Positions 42,661 through 51,358 of a stretch of DNA of 64,000 bases are shown one piece after another. Both the position numbers and the translations under genes were made by a program. The DNA is from Chitinophaga horti (GTDB lineage: Bacteria; Bacteroidota; Bacteroidia; Chitinophagales; Chitinophagaceae), in the NCBI RefSeq assembly GCF_022867795.2, contig NZ_CP107006.1, positions 620,001-684,000 on the forward strand. The letters run 5' to 3'. The notes under the pieces were generated by a model. That model had not been told where the DNA came from and made no database searches. It saw nothing but the letters and a program-made list of their open reading frames with translations. Numbering within the stretch: the stretch's first letter is position 1; every line of letters starts with the position of its first letter.

Positions 42661-44877
42661 TTAATATTTTAAATAGTTGTCGATCAGGTGGATCACGCAA
42701 CGATTGCTCAGGAAGTTACTTTGTGCCAGTATGATGTTGGATTTGCGGCTATGCGCATCCGTAAGTACCATGGCGTTGCGAACGGAATTGTCTACGAACA
42801 CGCCACCTGGCTCGCCGGCATTATTGCGGTACAGCGTTTCAAAAGATCCGCTTTCAATACCGTCTGTCGCTACTGTCTTCTTGTTCAGGATGTGATTGTA
42901 GATAAACGAGTTCACCTTTTCTTTATCTGCCAGTGATGCCGGGTTAAAGGCCGGTGCGGCAGGTGTGCCTGGCAGTAAGCCATCAGCCACAGCCTGTGAG
43001 ATCGCTGCATTGTTCGGAACAAATACGGTGTAGAAAGTACCGGCTGCCACGTTCAGGATGTCGCCATTGGCTGCGGTATAAATGCTGGAGTTTCTCAGGA
43101 ACTGCCAGAAGTAGTTATGCTGAGAGCCAGCGGCCGTGCCCAGTTTCTCAATATGCTTGCCGATAACGGTTTCAGAGAAATTAAGTACGCGGTTGATGTT
43201 GTTCGCCGTGCCGTTCTTTGCTGTTTTTTTCCATACGAGGTTGGCAACATTGCTGCTATCCAGGTTGCCAGCCGCCCAAACGGTATTGTTCTGGAATTTC
43301 ACAAATTCGCCGCCATAGGAGAGGGCTACGCTACCGTTCTGCAGGTCAGCCAGGTCTACACCCGGGATCACATGGAGGTTGATCACACGCAGCAGGCGCA
43401 CCAGGGCGGAAGAGCCGGTAAGGTGTGAGCCGCCGTTCGTTGGAATATAACGCCATTGCAACGCGGGGTTGTTATCTACTGTAGGATCTACGAAGAAACC
43501 GGCTGCGTTAAGGGTCGCGTTATTTATCAGGAAGATGGAAAACTTCTGGTGAATGTTCGAGATCTGGAATTTTAGTTCCTGGTTCAGCAGGCTTGTCATC
43601 ATCGAGAACTGCGGGTCCAGGTAAGCTTTTCCGTATACGCTGGTGAACACGTTCGCTTCCTGCACTTTATTGGTGCCGTAGAAGAAGCCGTTGCTCAGTA
43701 TTTTACGGTCCACTACGTCGGTGTTGGCGTTAAAGCGCGCTTCCTCACCCACGTAGTTAAAGGAAGTAGCGAACTGGCTGGGCCATACCGCTGTTTGCCA
43801 CATGTGTGCGTTTACGAAATCGACTACTACCGGCAGCGGCAGCGACTCCAGGTTGGCGTAGTTTTCAAGCAGCACGCTGTTTAGGTAAGCAGTAAAGGCC
43901 GCATTGTTCGGAACAAACATGCTGTAACAGTTCTGCTGACCATCGTTATCCGTCATCTTTAAAAAGTTCTCGTTATTGGGTGAGAATGCGATGTTGGGAG
44001 CGTAAATTTTGATATATACGTTTTCGTTACCTCCATGCAGGAGCCTGTAGTTGTTCGTAACGGTCGGGTTGATGGCATACGCCAGCAGGTAACGGTCGAA
44101 CAGTCTTTTAAATTCGCTGTAGTCGGGATTTTTAGTGATATACTCGTCTATCCCCGGCAGCGCGCTGATCACGTGGTCGATCACGTGAACGATACCGTTT
44201 TCCGCTGCAATGTCCTGCTCTGTTACTTTGGCATTTGCCACGTTAAAGCCGGTGTACTGCGTGTTCGGGTAGAAATAGTTATAATCGGCAGCGGTAAGTG
44301 TTTTACCTGCCATGAAGTTGGATACGAAGTAAGGTATGTACTTGTTGTTGTAATCTGCATCTACGTAATACGATGTACCGTTGTTGTTACGGTTGCTGGC
44401 GATCATTTTAACGGTTTGTCCGTCTGCGTTAACGCCATCATACACACCCTCATAGTACGCAGTACGGCGCCTGAAGGCTACGTTGGGTACCCAACCGGTG
44501 TTGGCCTGGTAGTCGCCGAGCCTTTCTCTTTTGAAGGCGTTGTACACCAGGCAGTAGTTAACGATTTTGCGACAGGCTACGCTGTCCATAGCCGCTACGC
44601 CGCTAATGTTGTTCTCTTTAAAGTACGTGTCGAAGGCCGAATCAGTGGGCGCAAAGAAGGTCCAGTAGCCGGCGCCGGATAAGGTCCTTTTGTAACCGGC
44701 TTTATCAATGGCGGCCAGGAGGGTTTTAAAGTTACCCTTGCTTTCGAGCACCTGGTAAATAGGCGGCTCCAAATTGTCGGGGCGGCCATAATACTCATCC
44801 CAGGCCTTCTTTTTACAGCCGGCGGCCAGCATGGTAAGGACAGCGAGTAATACTAATCTGTAAGACAAGTTTCTCAT
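42661..44877 (-). CDS. Large fasciclin (FAS1) lipoprotein, first gene of the operon (738 aa)
   Basis: A lipoprotein with Cys21 (LAAGC). It holds about four FAS1 units. The first (about 40-235) shows GYKRTLSGAGYWTFFAPTDSAF and NGIVHVIDHVISALPG. The second (about 240-400) shows CYSMFVPNNAAFTAYL. A third, weaker unit spans about 425-515 (FSIFLINNATLNAAGFF ... VINLHVIPGVDL). The fourth (about 575-738) shows TFYTVFVPNNAAI and CVIHLIDNYLKY. FAS1 domains usually mediate adhesion; here an outer-surface scaffold or glycan-binding partner for the SusCD pairs is the best guess. It is the promoter-proximal gene of the 27-kb operon, with an 885-bp intergenic region upstream. Confidence 0.82.
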   Translation of the reverse strand: MRNLSYRLVLLAVLTMLAAGCKKKAWDEYYGRPDNLEPPIYQVLESKGNFKTLLAAIDKAGYKRTLSGAGYWTFFAPTDSAFDTYFKENNISGVAAMDSVACRKIVNYCLVYNAFKRERLGDYQANTGWVPNVAFRRRTAYYEGVYDGVNADGQTVKMIASNRNNNGTSYYVDADYNNKYIPYFVSNFMAGKTLTAADYNYFYPNTQYTGFNVANAKVTEQDIAAENGIVHVIDHVISALPGIDEYITKNPDYSEFKRLFDRYLLAYAINPTVTNNYRLLHGGNENVYIKIYAPNIAFSPNNENFLKMTDNDGQQNCYSMFVPNNAAFTAYLNSVLLENYANLESLPLPVVVDFVNAHMWQTAVWPSQFATSFNYVGEEARFNANTDVVDRKILSNGFFYGTNKVQEANVFTSVYGKAYLDPQFSMMTSLLNQELKFQISNIHQKFSIFLINNATLNAAGFFVDPTVDNNPALQWRYIPTNGGSHLTGSSALVRLLRVINLHVIPGVDLADLQNGSVALSYGGEFVKFQNNTVWAAGNLDSSNVANLVWKKTAKNGTANNINRVLNFSETVIGKHIEKLGTAAGSQHNYFWQFLRNSSIYTAANGDILNVAAGTFYTVFVPNNAAISQAVADGLLPGTPAAPAFNPASLADKEKVNSFIYNHILNKKTVATDGIESGSFETLYRNNAGEPGGVFVDNSVRNAMVLTDAHSRKSNIILAQSNFLSNRCVIHLIDNYLKY

Positions 44878-45762
44878 CGTGGATCAAGAAATATTTATTG
44901 ATGAAATTTTTATCGGTAATATCAGCTGGCAATAACCGCTGTTGGTTCCGGGAATGAAATCCGGCATAATCGCAGTGCCGGAAAGGGATAAAAATGAATA
45001 TGCATTGTCATCAGTTTTTGCTTTTTCCTGCTACAGTAACTGTCGCGCGAAAATCATAACGTAAGTAATAAGTTTAATAACGTGTTCTTCCTCTCTTATC
45101 AGTCTATAACCCTTTACTGTATTGGTTTTTATAATGTCGTCGATTTCAGTTGGTTGTTGGGCATTTCACTTTTTTCAGCCACTCAGTGCGCCAAACATAA
45201 AGCTTTTGATGGGCATTTGTTTTAGCATTTACGCAATCGTTTGCGTAGATTTTTTCCTGTGTCTTCCAGCGGTATTTTTTTTATGCTGCATGTCGGTGTG
45301 TATGCCTTATTGGGCCTGAGTTTAGGCCGGGATGCATTACCTTCCATGAGAGTAAGTTGACGGCGATTTGATCCTGGTTGCTTTTTGCCACTTTTTACGG
45401 ACTTTTGTCGCACGCGAAACAAGTCCTATATATACCCATAAATTTATCTCTTTTCGGGGGATGAACTGTCCTGCCCCATCCTGTTATTGCCCAATCAGCG
45501 CGGAATTCGGCGTAATCAACTGTCGGAATAACACTTAAACAGGCTGCAGCAGTGCAAATGCAGCCTCCGGTAAATTGAAACAATTTGCCGAATTATTGAA
45601 ACATATTGCATAGCGCAATACGGATTAAAACGCTTCCTTTATGCACCGGCTGGTTGTTAGGAAATTGCTGATCCACGTTATCAATTCGAATTGCATCGTA
45701 TATCCGTCCACGCTAACCTTTCCCGGGTACCACATTATCAATCTAACAAAGCAATTTTTAAG
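44878..45762. promoter_or_regulatory. Divergent regulatory region between the two arms of the pectin locus
   Basis: 885 bp without a supportable gene, AT-richer than its surroundings, with promoters expected for both arms. Visible elements: a minus-strand TATGTTTG (45199-45192), a hairpin CCGGCA/TGCCGG (44961-44981), a hairpin AGGCTGC/GCAGCCT (45541-45566), two 15-bp direct repeats (45574-45588 and 45595-45609), an inverted repeat TATTGC/GCAATA (45604-45620) and a weak plus-strand promoter (TTG 45691-45693, 20 bp, TAACCTTT). The long untranslated stretch suggests a complex control region. Confidence 0.6.
45569..45620. promoter_or_regulatory. Candidate operator cluster: 15-bp direct repeats 21 bp apart
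   Basis: ATTGAAACAATTTGC (45574-45588) and ATTGAAACATATTGC (45595-45609) differ at two positions and are spaced 21 bp start to start, two helical turns. The first lies in an inverted repeat GGTAAATTG/CAATTTGCC (45569-45589). An inverted repeat TATTGC/GCAATA overlaps the second. This layout fits a dimeric regulator binding site. Confidence 0.5.
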
Positions 45763-46833
45763 ATGAAGAAATTCTCGACGATCTTTTTGGCTTGCAGCCT
45801 GTTTGCCGCCACTACCGCAATGTCGCAAAAGAAAGAACGCGCCGTTTGGAGTAAAGAAAAAGCGAATACCTGGTATGCTAAGCTGCCATGGCTGGCGGGT
45901 GCCGACTACCTTCCTGCCAACGCCATCAACCAGCTGGAGATGTGGCAGGCCGAAAGCTTCGACAGTGCGCAAATCGACAAGGAGCTGGCATGGGCCGAAA
46001 GTATTGGTATGAACGTGATGCGTGTATACCTGCACCACCTCGCCTGGCAGGTAGATCCCGCGGGTTTTAAGAAGCGGGTGGCCACTTACCTGGATATTGC
46101 GGGTAAACACGGAATCAAGACGGTGTTCGTGCTGTTCGACGATTGCTGGAACAATACTTACAAAGCGGGCAAACAACCGGCTCCTAAACCGGGTATACAC
46201 AACTCCGGCTGGGTGCAGGACCCCGGCATGCTGGCCTTCATGGACCTGAACTATGTGGCCGGACTGGAGAAATACGTGAAAGATGTATTGCAGTCGTTCC
46301 GCAACGACCAGCGCATTCTCCTGTGGGACCTGTACAACGAACCGGGTAACTCGGGCCTGGGTAACCACAGCATGCCGCTGCTGAAACAAACGTTTAGCTG
46401 GGGCAGGCAAATAGATCCATCGCAGCCTTTATCTGCCGGTGTTTGGCGCCTCGACCTGAAAGAGCTGAACGAGTTCCAGCTGCAAAACTCGGATGTGATC
46501 ACTTATCACAACTATCACACGCCCGATGTGCACCAGCGCTGGATCGACTCCTTCCTGGTACAAACCGGTAAACCGCTGATCTGTACAGAATACATGGCCC
46601 GCACCCGCGGCAGCCGCTTCGATAATGTGATGCCGATGCTGAAAAAGCAAAAGATTGCTGCCATCAACTGGGGCTTCGTGGCCGGTAAAAGTAATACGAT
46701 CTACGCCTGGGATACCCCAATGCCTGATGGTGCCGAACCGAAAGTGTGGTTCCACGACATCTTCCGCCAGGATGGTACGCCATTCGACCAGAAAGAAGTA
46801 GACCTGATCAAGCAACTCACCGGGAAAAAATAA
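45763..46833 (+). CDS. Clan GH-A glycoside hydrolase (GH5-like)
   Basis: A 356-aa secreted TIM-barrel glycosidase. The ATG at 45763 gives a signal peptide (MKKFSTIFLACSLFAATTAMS). Clan GH-A marks: ESIGMNVMRVYLHHLAW on strand 2, ILLWDLYNEPGN with likely acid/base Glu193 (the NEP motif), and PLICTEYMAR with likely nucleophile Glu276, plus AINWGFVAGKSNTIYAWD at the barrel end. Proteins like this are often labelled endo-xylanase or cellulase, but the specificity is not proven; beside a rhamnogalacturonan operon, a pectin side chain is as likely. It forms a two-gene unit with the GH127-type gene (4-bp gap). Confidence 0.82.
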   Translation: MKKFSTIFLACSLFAATTAMSQKKERAVWSKEKANTWYAKLPWLAGADYLPANAINQLEMWQAESFDSAQIDKELAWAESIGMNVMRVYLHHLAWQVDPAGFKKRVATYLDIAGKHGIKTVFVLFDDCWNNTYKAGKQPAPKPGIHNSGWVQDPGMLAFMDLNYVAGLEKYVKDVLQSFRNDQRILLWDLYNEPGNSGLGNHSMPLLKQTFSWGRQIDPSQPLSAGVWRLDLKELNEFQLQNSDVITYHNYHTPDVHQRWIDSFLVQTGKPLICTEYMARTRGSRFDNVMPMLKKQKIAAINWGFVAGKSNTIYAWDTPMPDGAEPKVWFHDIFRQDGTPFDQKEVDLIKQLTGKK

Positions 46834-46837
46834 CATC

Positions 46838-48841
46838 GTGATAAAAAGGATGATGATGTGGGCGCTGATGCTCACCCCTTTCAGCAGTATGGCCCAACAG
46901 CCGTTGGCGCCCCTGAAATACGAGCCGCTACCCCTGGGCGCTATTCAACCCCAGGGATGGCTGCTGGACCAGCTGCACATCATGAAGACCGGCGCTACCG
47001 GTACGTTGGACGAATATTACTGGAAGGTAAAGAATGATAACGGCTGGTTAGGCGGCAAGGGCGACGGCTGGGAGGAAACGCCTTACTGGCTGGATGGTGC
47101 TGTGCCTTTGGCCTACCTGTTAAACGACGCGGGCTTGAAAAAGAAAGTGCAGGCCTACATTGACTGGTCTCTCGTCCACCAGCGCCCTTCCGGCTTTTTT
47201 GGTCCGCTCACGAAGAATGAGCGTGCCGGTAAAAAGACGGAAGATGATTGTGCCAATGGCGAAGACTGGTGGCCACGGATGGTGATGCTGAAAGTATTAC
47301 AGCAGTACTACACCGCTACCAACGACAAACGTGTGCTCCCTTTCATGACCAAATATTTCCGCTACCAGTTGAACAGCCTGAAGACCTGCCCCATCGGCAA
47401 GTGGACAGACTGGGCCACGGCGCGCGGAGGTGATAACCTGCACAGCATCTACTGGCTGTATCGCCAAACCGGCGATGCCTTCCTGTTAGAACTGGGCGAC
47501 CTCGTATACCAGCAAACCACGCCCTGGACACGCTACTTCGGCGAACGTAACTGGGTAATGGAGGCTGCCGCACAACAAAACGGGCAGGCCTGGATGGACC
47601 GGCATGGCGTGAACGTAGCCATGGGTATTAAGCTGCCCGCCATCTACCACCAGGCGAAAGGCGGTCATGTTTACCTGGATTCGCTCCGCACCGGTTTCAA
47701 AGACATCATGACCCTGCACGGCCTGCCACACGGCATGTTCTCGTCCGACGAGGACCTGCACGGCAATGATCCCCAACAGGGCATAGAACTCTGCGCAACC
47801 GTAGAAACGATGTACTCCCTGGAGGAAATACTGTCTATCACCGGCGAGCAGTCCTGGGCCGACGCCATTGAACGCATGACCTTCAATGCGCTGCCCGGGC
47901 AGATCACCGACGATTTCATATCGCGGCAATACTTCCAGGTGGCGAACCAGGTACAGGTGACGCGTGGCGTGTTCCAGTTTTCGCTGCCCTTTAACCGGGA
48001 AATGAATAACGTGTTTGGTCCATACGCCGGTTACACCTGTTGTACCGCGAACATGCACCAGGGCTGGACGAAATTCACCGCTAACCTGTGGTACGCCACG
48101 CCCGATAAAGGACTGGCGGCACTGTTGTACAGCCCGAGTAAAGTAACTGCCAAAGTCGGCAACAACGCCGTACCAGTAACCGTTACCGAACAAACCGATT
48201 ATCCTTTCGGTGACCGGATCAGCCTGACTGTAAATACCAAACAATCCGTCACCTTCCCGCTCAGCCTGCGGGTGCCTGCCTGGTGTAAACAGGCAGCTGT
48301 GCTGGTAAACGGCCAGGCCTACGGCAAAGCCACTGGTGGTAACATGGTACGAATCGAGCGTACCTGGAAAAACAACGACAAAGTAGAACTGCAACTACCG
48401 ATGGAAGTGACCACCAGCAACTGGGCGAAGAACTCCCGAACAGTTGAACGCGGCCCGCTGGTATATGCGTTAAAGATTGAAGAGGAGTGGCGTAAGGATT
48501 CCATTAAGGAAGAAGGCGTTTATTACCAGGTGTTGCCTAAAAGCGACTGGAACTATGGCCTTCCCCGCGAAGTGATCAAAGACCCCGCGAAGTTCCTGGA
48601 AGTAAAGACCCGCGCCATGCCTTCCAGGTTCGTATGGAACGCCACCAGTAGTCCCGTCGAAATCGTTACCAAAGGCAAAAAGATACCTGAATGGAAGATC
48701 GTCGACGGTGTGGCCAGGCAGCCTGTCACCACCCGCGAGGACGTATACCAGGGCAAAGTAGACCCCACGGAACACCGTATTACCCTGATCCCGTATGGCT
48801 GTTCGAAGCTCAGGATCGTGGCGTTTCCGGTGGTGCCGTAA
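46838..48841 (+). CDS. GH127-type beta-L-arabinofuranosidase family protein
   Basis: A 667-aa protein with an (alpha/alpha)6 barrel of the beta-L-arabinofuranosidase (GH127/GH146-like) group. A GTG start at 46838 is preferred over the ATGs at 46850-46856 because it adds the MIKR charged start of the signal peptide. Conserved residues: LPLGAIQPQGWLLDQL, GIELCATVE (Glu317, Cys319) and YTCCTANMHQGW (Cys401, Cys402), which match the zinc-coordinating Cys/Glu site where a cysteine is the nucleophile in this family. In GH127 some members act on other pectic sugars (for instance in rhamnogalacturonan II), so arabinose as the product is not certain. It is translationally close to the GH-A gene. Confidence 0.87.
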   Translation: MIKRMMMWALMLTPFSSMAQQPLAPLKYEPLPLGAIQPQGWLLDQLHIMKTGATGTLDEYYWKVKNDNGWLGGKGDGWEETPYWLDGAVPLAYLLNDAGLKKKVQAYIDWSLVHQRPSGFFGPLTKNERAGKKTEDDCANGEDWWPRMVMLKVLQQYYTATNDKRVLPFMTKYFRYQLNSLKTCPIGKWTDWATARGGDNLHSIYWLYRQTGDAFLLELGDLVYQQTTPWTRYFGERNWVMEAAAQQNGQAWMDRHGVNVAMGIKLPAIYHQAKGGHVYLDSLRTGFKDIMTLHGLPHGMFSSDEDLHGNDPQQGIELCATVETMYSLEEILSITGEQSWADAIERMTFNALPGQITDDFISRQYFQVANQVQVTRGVFQFSLPFNREMNNVFGPYAGYTCCTANMHQGWTKFTANLWYATPDKGLAALLYSPSKVTAKVGNNAVPVTVTEQTDYPFGDRISLTVNTKQSVTFPLSLRVPAWCKQAAVLVNGQAYGKATGGNMVRIERTWKNNDKVELQLPMEVTTSNWAKNSRTVERGPLVYALKIEEEWRKDSIKEEGVYYQVLPKSDWNYGLPREVIKDPAKFLEVKTRAMPSRFVWNATSSPVEIVTKGKKIPEWKIVDGVARQPVTTREDVYQGKVDPTEHRITLIPYGCSKLRIVAFPVVP

Positions 48842-48863
48842 ACTATTATATCGTGAATGATGC

Positions 48864-48896
48864 GCCGGCGTTTCCTGATGGAGCGCCGGCTTTTTT
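48864..48896 (+). terminator. Terminator after the GH127-type gene
   Basis: Stem GCCGGCG / CGCCGGC (48864-48870, 48884-48890) followed by TTTTTT. Confidence 0.75.
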
Positions 48897-48949
48897 ATGC
48901 TGTAAATAGAGGTGTGCAAATCGCCCCCTTCAGGGGTGGTGTTCCGACA

Positions 48950-48993
48950 CTGAACCATCACCCAACCATCACTGAACCATCACCCAGCCGTCC
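48950..48993. repeat. 22-bp tandem direct repeat (two copies)
   Basis: Two adjacent units start CTGAACCATCACCCA. The first ends ACCATCA and the second GCCGTCC. Within each unit CCATCACCCA is itself partly repeated. Confidence 0.8.
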
Positions 48994-49122
48994 GGACAGG
49001 CGTTTCCTTCCGCGAGGAATGGTTGTTGACACGCCTGGCCCTGCACTCAAGTTGAAGAGTGCGACGCAACGGGCGCTCCATAGTACTACTATAGCTGATG
49101 CCAATACTCATTCATCAAACGC

Positions 49123-49154
49123 TTGCAGATGTGCCGAAAGGATGATAACTTTTG
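49123..49154 (+). promoter_or_regulatory. Candidate promoter of the GH36 gene
   Basis: TTG at 49123-49125, a 20-bp spacer and TAACTTTTG at 49146-49154, one base longer than TAnnTTTG. The predicted leader is about 15-20 nt. Confidence 0.45.
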
Positions 49155-49177
49155 CCCCCGATAACAAAATTGATACA

Positions 49178-51313
49178 ATGAAGAGATGCGTATTAGCCAT
49201 GCTGGCACTGCTACCCACGGGCGTGCTGCTGGCCCAGGAACCCATTGTTGCCTCCACCGAACACCTGCAACTGGTGTTTGCGGTAGATAAAGGCAAGGTG
49301 TTCCAGACTTATTTCGGCGAACGACTGACCGATCCCAAAGATGTAACCCAGTTACCCAAACGGCACGAAGCGTACATCACTGCCGGTACCGACAACCTGT
49401 TCGAGCCCGCCATCCAGGCGCTGCATACGGATGGTAATCCCTCGCTGGACCTGCGTTACGTGCAAACGGAGCGCAAGATAAAAGACGGCGTAAATACCAC
49501 GATCATCCGTATGAAGGACCCGAAATATCCTTTCGAAGTGGCCCTTCACATCGCTGCCTACATGAAGGAAGACGTGTTTAAGACCTGGACAGAAATCCGC
49601 CACCAGGAGAAAGGCGTCGTAAAACTGAGCAACTATGCCTCGGGCATGCTGCATTTCGACCGGCAACATTACTATCTCACCCAGTTCCATGGCGATTGGG
49701 CGGAGGAAATGAAGATGCAGGAAGCGGAACTGACGAGCGGCATCAAGGTGTTGGATACCAAACTCGGCACCCGTGCTGCGATGTACCAGTCGCCGTTCTT
49801 TATGCTGTCGCTTAACGAGTTGTCGGGCGAAAAGCATGGTGAGGTAATTGCCGGCGCGCTGGCCTGGACGGGCAACTTCCGTTTTGCTTTTGAGCTGGAT
49901 GAACGCAACTCCCTGCGCGTAATTGCCGGTATTAATCCATATGCTTCCGAATACCCGCTGGCGCCAAATACGACGTTTGAAACGCCCGGTTTCGTGTTTA
50001 CGTACTCCGCCGCCGGCCGCCAGGGACTGAGCGACCGCCTGCACCGCTGGGTAGCCCGTCACGCTGTGCTGGATGGGGATAAAGAGCGGATGGTGCTGCT
50101 TAATAACTGGGAAGCCACGTTCTTCGACTTTAATGAATCTAAGCTGTCGACCCTCTTCGGTGAAGGGCACGACCTGGGTGCTGACCTCTTCCTGCTGGAT
50201 GATGGCTGGTTTGCCAATAAATATCCCCGCAACAACGACGCTGCCGGCCTGGGCGACTGGGACGTGAACCGTACCAAACTGCCTAACGGCATTGGTCAGC
50301 TCGTGAAAACCGCGGAAGGCAAGGGCATTAAGTTCGGCATCTGGCTCGAACCTGAAATGGTGAACCCCAAGAGCGAACTCTATGAAAAACACCCCGACTG
50401 GATACTGAAGCTGCCAAACCGCGACGAACACTATTACCGCAACCAGCTTGTGCTCGACCTGGTGAATCCGAAGGTGCAGGATTTCGTGTACGACGTGGTC
50501 GATAAAACCCTGCGCGAAAGCCCCGGCATTGCATATATAAAGTGGGATTGCAACCGTATGATCACGAATGCATACTCACCGTACCTGAAAGGAAACCAGG
50601 CTACCCTGTACATCGATTACGTACGCGGTTTGTATAAGGTGCTCGACCGCGTGCGCGCCAGGTACCCACATCTACCCATGATGTTATGCTCCGGCGGCGG
50701 CGCCCGTGTGGACTTTGGCGCTTTGCCTTACTTCTCCGAGTTCTGGGCCAGCGACAATACAGATGGGGTGGAGCGTGTGTACATGCAATGGGGATACAGC
50801 TACTTTTTCCCATCGTTTACCGTTGCCGCACACGTTACGTCCTGGGGTAAACAGTCGCTGAAGTTTCGTACGGACGTGGCGATGATGGGCCGACTGGGTT
50901 ACGATATTGAGTTGGATAAACTCAGTGAAAAAGAACTGGCGTTCAGCCGCAAAGCCGTTGCCACTTACAAGCAGCTGCAACCCGTGATCGCCCATGGCAG
51001 CCTGTACCGCTTAGTTTCTCCCTACGCAGAGAACCGCGCCGTGCTGATGTATGTAAATGAAAATCGCGGTAAGGCCGTGTTATTCGCCTATAACCTGCAT
51101 ACCCGCTACCGTGAAGACCTGCAGCTCGTAAAGCTCGAAGGGCTCGATCCAGCGAAGCGTTACCGCATCCGCGAAGTAAACCTGGAAGGGGAGAAGTCGC
51201 GTTTAGGGGTCAACGACAAAGTGTACTCCGGTGATTACCTGATGAAACAGGGCGTGGCCGTATCACCGGGAGAGGCCTTGCAAAGTGCGGTGTTGGAGAT
51301 TACGGCGGAATGA
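49178..51313 (+). CDS. GH36 alpha-galactosidase
   Basis: A 711-aa secreted alpha-galactosidase (family GH36, clan GH-D), which releases terminal alpha-linked galactose. The ATG at 49178 gives the signal peptide MKRCVLAMLALLPTGVLLAQ; in-frame sequence upstream has no signal features. An N-terminal beta supersandwich is followed by the barrel with LLNNWEATFFDFNESKL, FLLDDGWF, FGIWLEPEMV, the nucleophile region YIKWDCNRM (Asp457), and the acid/base region FWASDNTD (Asp526). A beta domain closes the protein. It has its own promoter and terminator, but by orientation and position belongs to the plus-strand arm of the pectin locus. Confidence 0.93.
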   Translation: MKRCVLAMLALLPTGVLLAQEPIVASTEHLQLVFAVDKGKVFQTYFGERLTDPKDVTQLPKRHEAYITAGTDNLFEPAIQALHTDGNPSLDLRYVQTERKIKDGVNTTIIRMKDPKYPFEVALHIAAYMKEDVFKTWTEIRHQEKGVVKLSNYASGMLHFDRQHYYLTQFHGDWAEEMKMQEAELTSGIKVLDTKLGTRAAMYQSPFFMLSLNELSGEKHGEVIAGALAWTGNFRFAFELDERNSLRVIAGINPYASEYPLAPNTTFETPGFVFTYSAAGRQGLSDRLHRWVARHAVLDGDKERMVLLNNWEATFFDFNESKLSTLFGEGHDLGADLFLLDDGWFANKYPRNNDAAGLGDWDVNRTKLPNGIGQLVKTAEGKGIKFGIWLEPEMVNPKSELYEKHPDWILKLPNRDEHYYRNQLVLDLVNPKVQDFVYDVVDKTLRESPGIAYIKWDCNRMITNAYSPYLKGNQATLYIDYVRGLYKVLDRVRARYPHLPMMLCSGGGARVDFGALPYFSEFWASDNTDGVERVYMQWGYSYFFPSFTVAAHVTSWGKQSLKFRTDVAMMGRLGYDIELDKLSEKELAFSRKAVATYKQLQPVIAHGSLYRLVSPYAENRAVLMYVNENRGKAVLFAYNLHTRYREDLQLVKLEGLDPAKRYRIREVNLEGEKSRLGVNDKVYSGDYLMKQGVAVSPGEALQSAVLEITAE

Positions 51314-51318
51314 TAAAG

Positions 51319-51358
51319 CGCCGCCCGGGTGTTTGGGATGCCCGGGCGGTTATCTTTT
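51319..51358 (+). terminator. Terminator between convergent GH36 and SDR genes
   Basis: A 9-bp stem CCGCCCGGG / CCCGGGCGG (51321-51329, 51341-51349) followed by TTATCTTTT. Confidence 0.75.

Larger units (their letters stand above)
48897..49177. other. Intergenic region before the alpha-galactosidase, with a 22-bp tandem repeat
   Basis: With the terminator, the gap between stop and next start is 336 bp. It holds a 22-bp direct repeat in two copies (48950-48971 and 48972-48993, sharing CTGAACCATCACCCA) and the candidate promoter at 49123-49154. No gene was recognised. Confidence 0.5.

Noticed and set aside
45122..45319. Small plus-strand frame in the divergent regulatory region
   Set aside because: Hydrophobic and Cys/Phe-rich with no promoter or codon pattern typical of the neighbours; likely chance in AT-rich DNA.
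48857..49177. 107-codon N-terminal extension of the GH36 alpha-galactosidase
   Set aside because: The extension covers a terminator and tandem repeats and hides the signal peptide; the ATG at 49178 gives a normal secreted enzyme.
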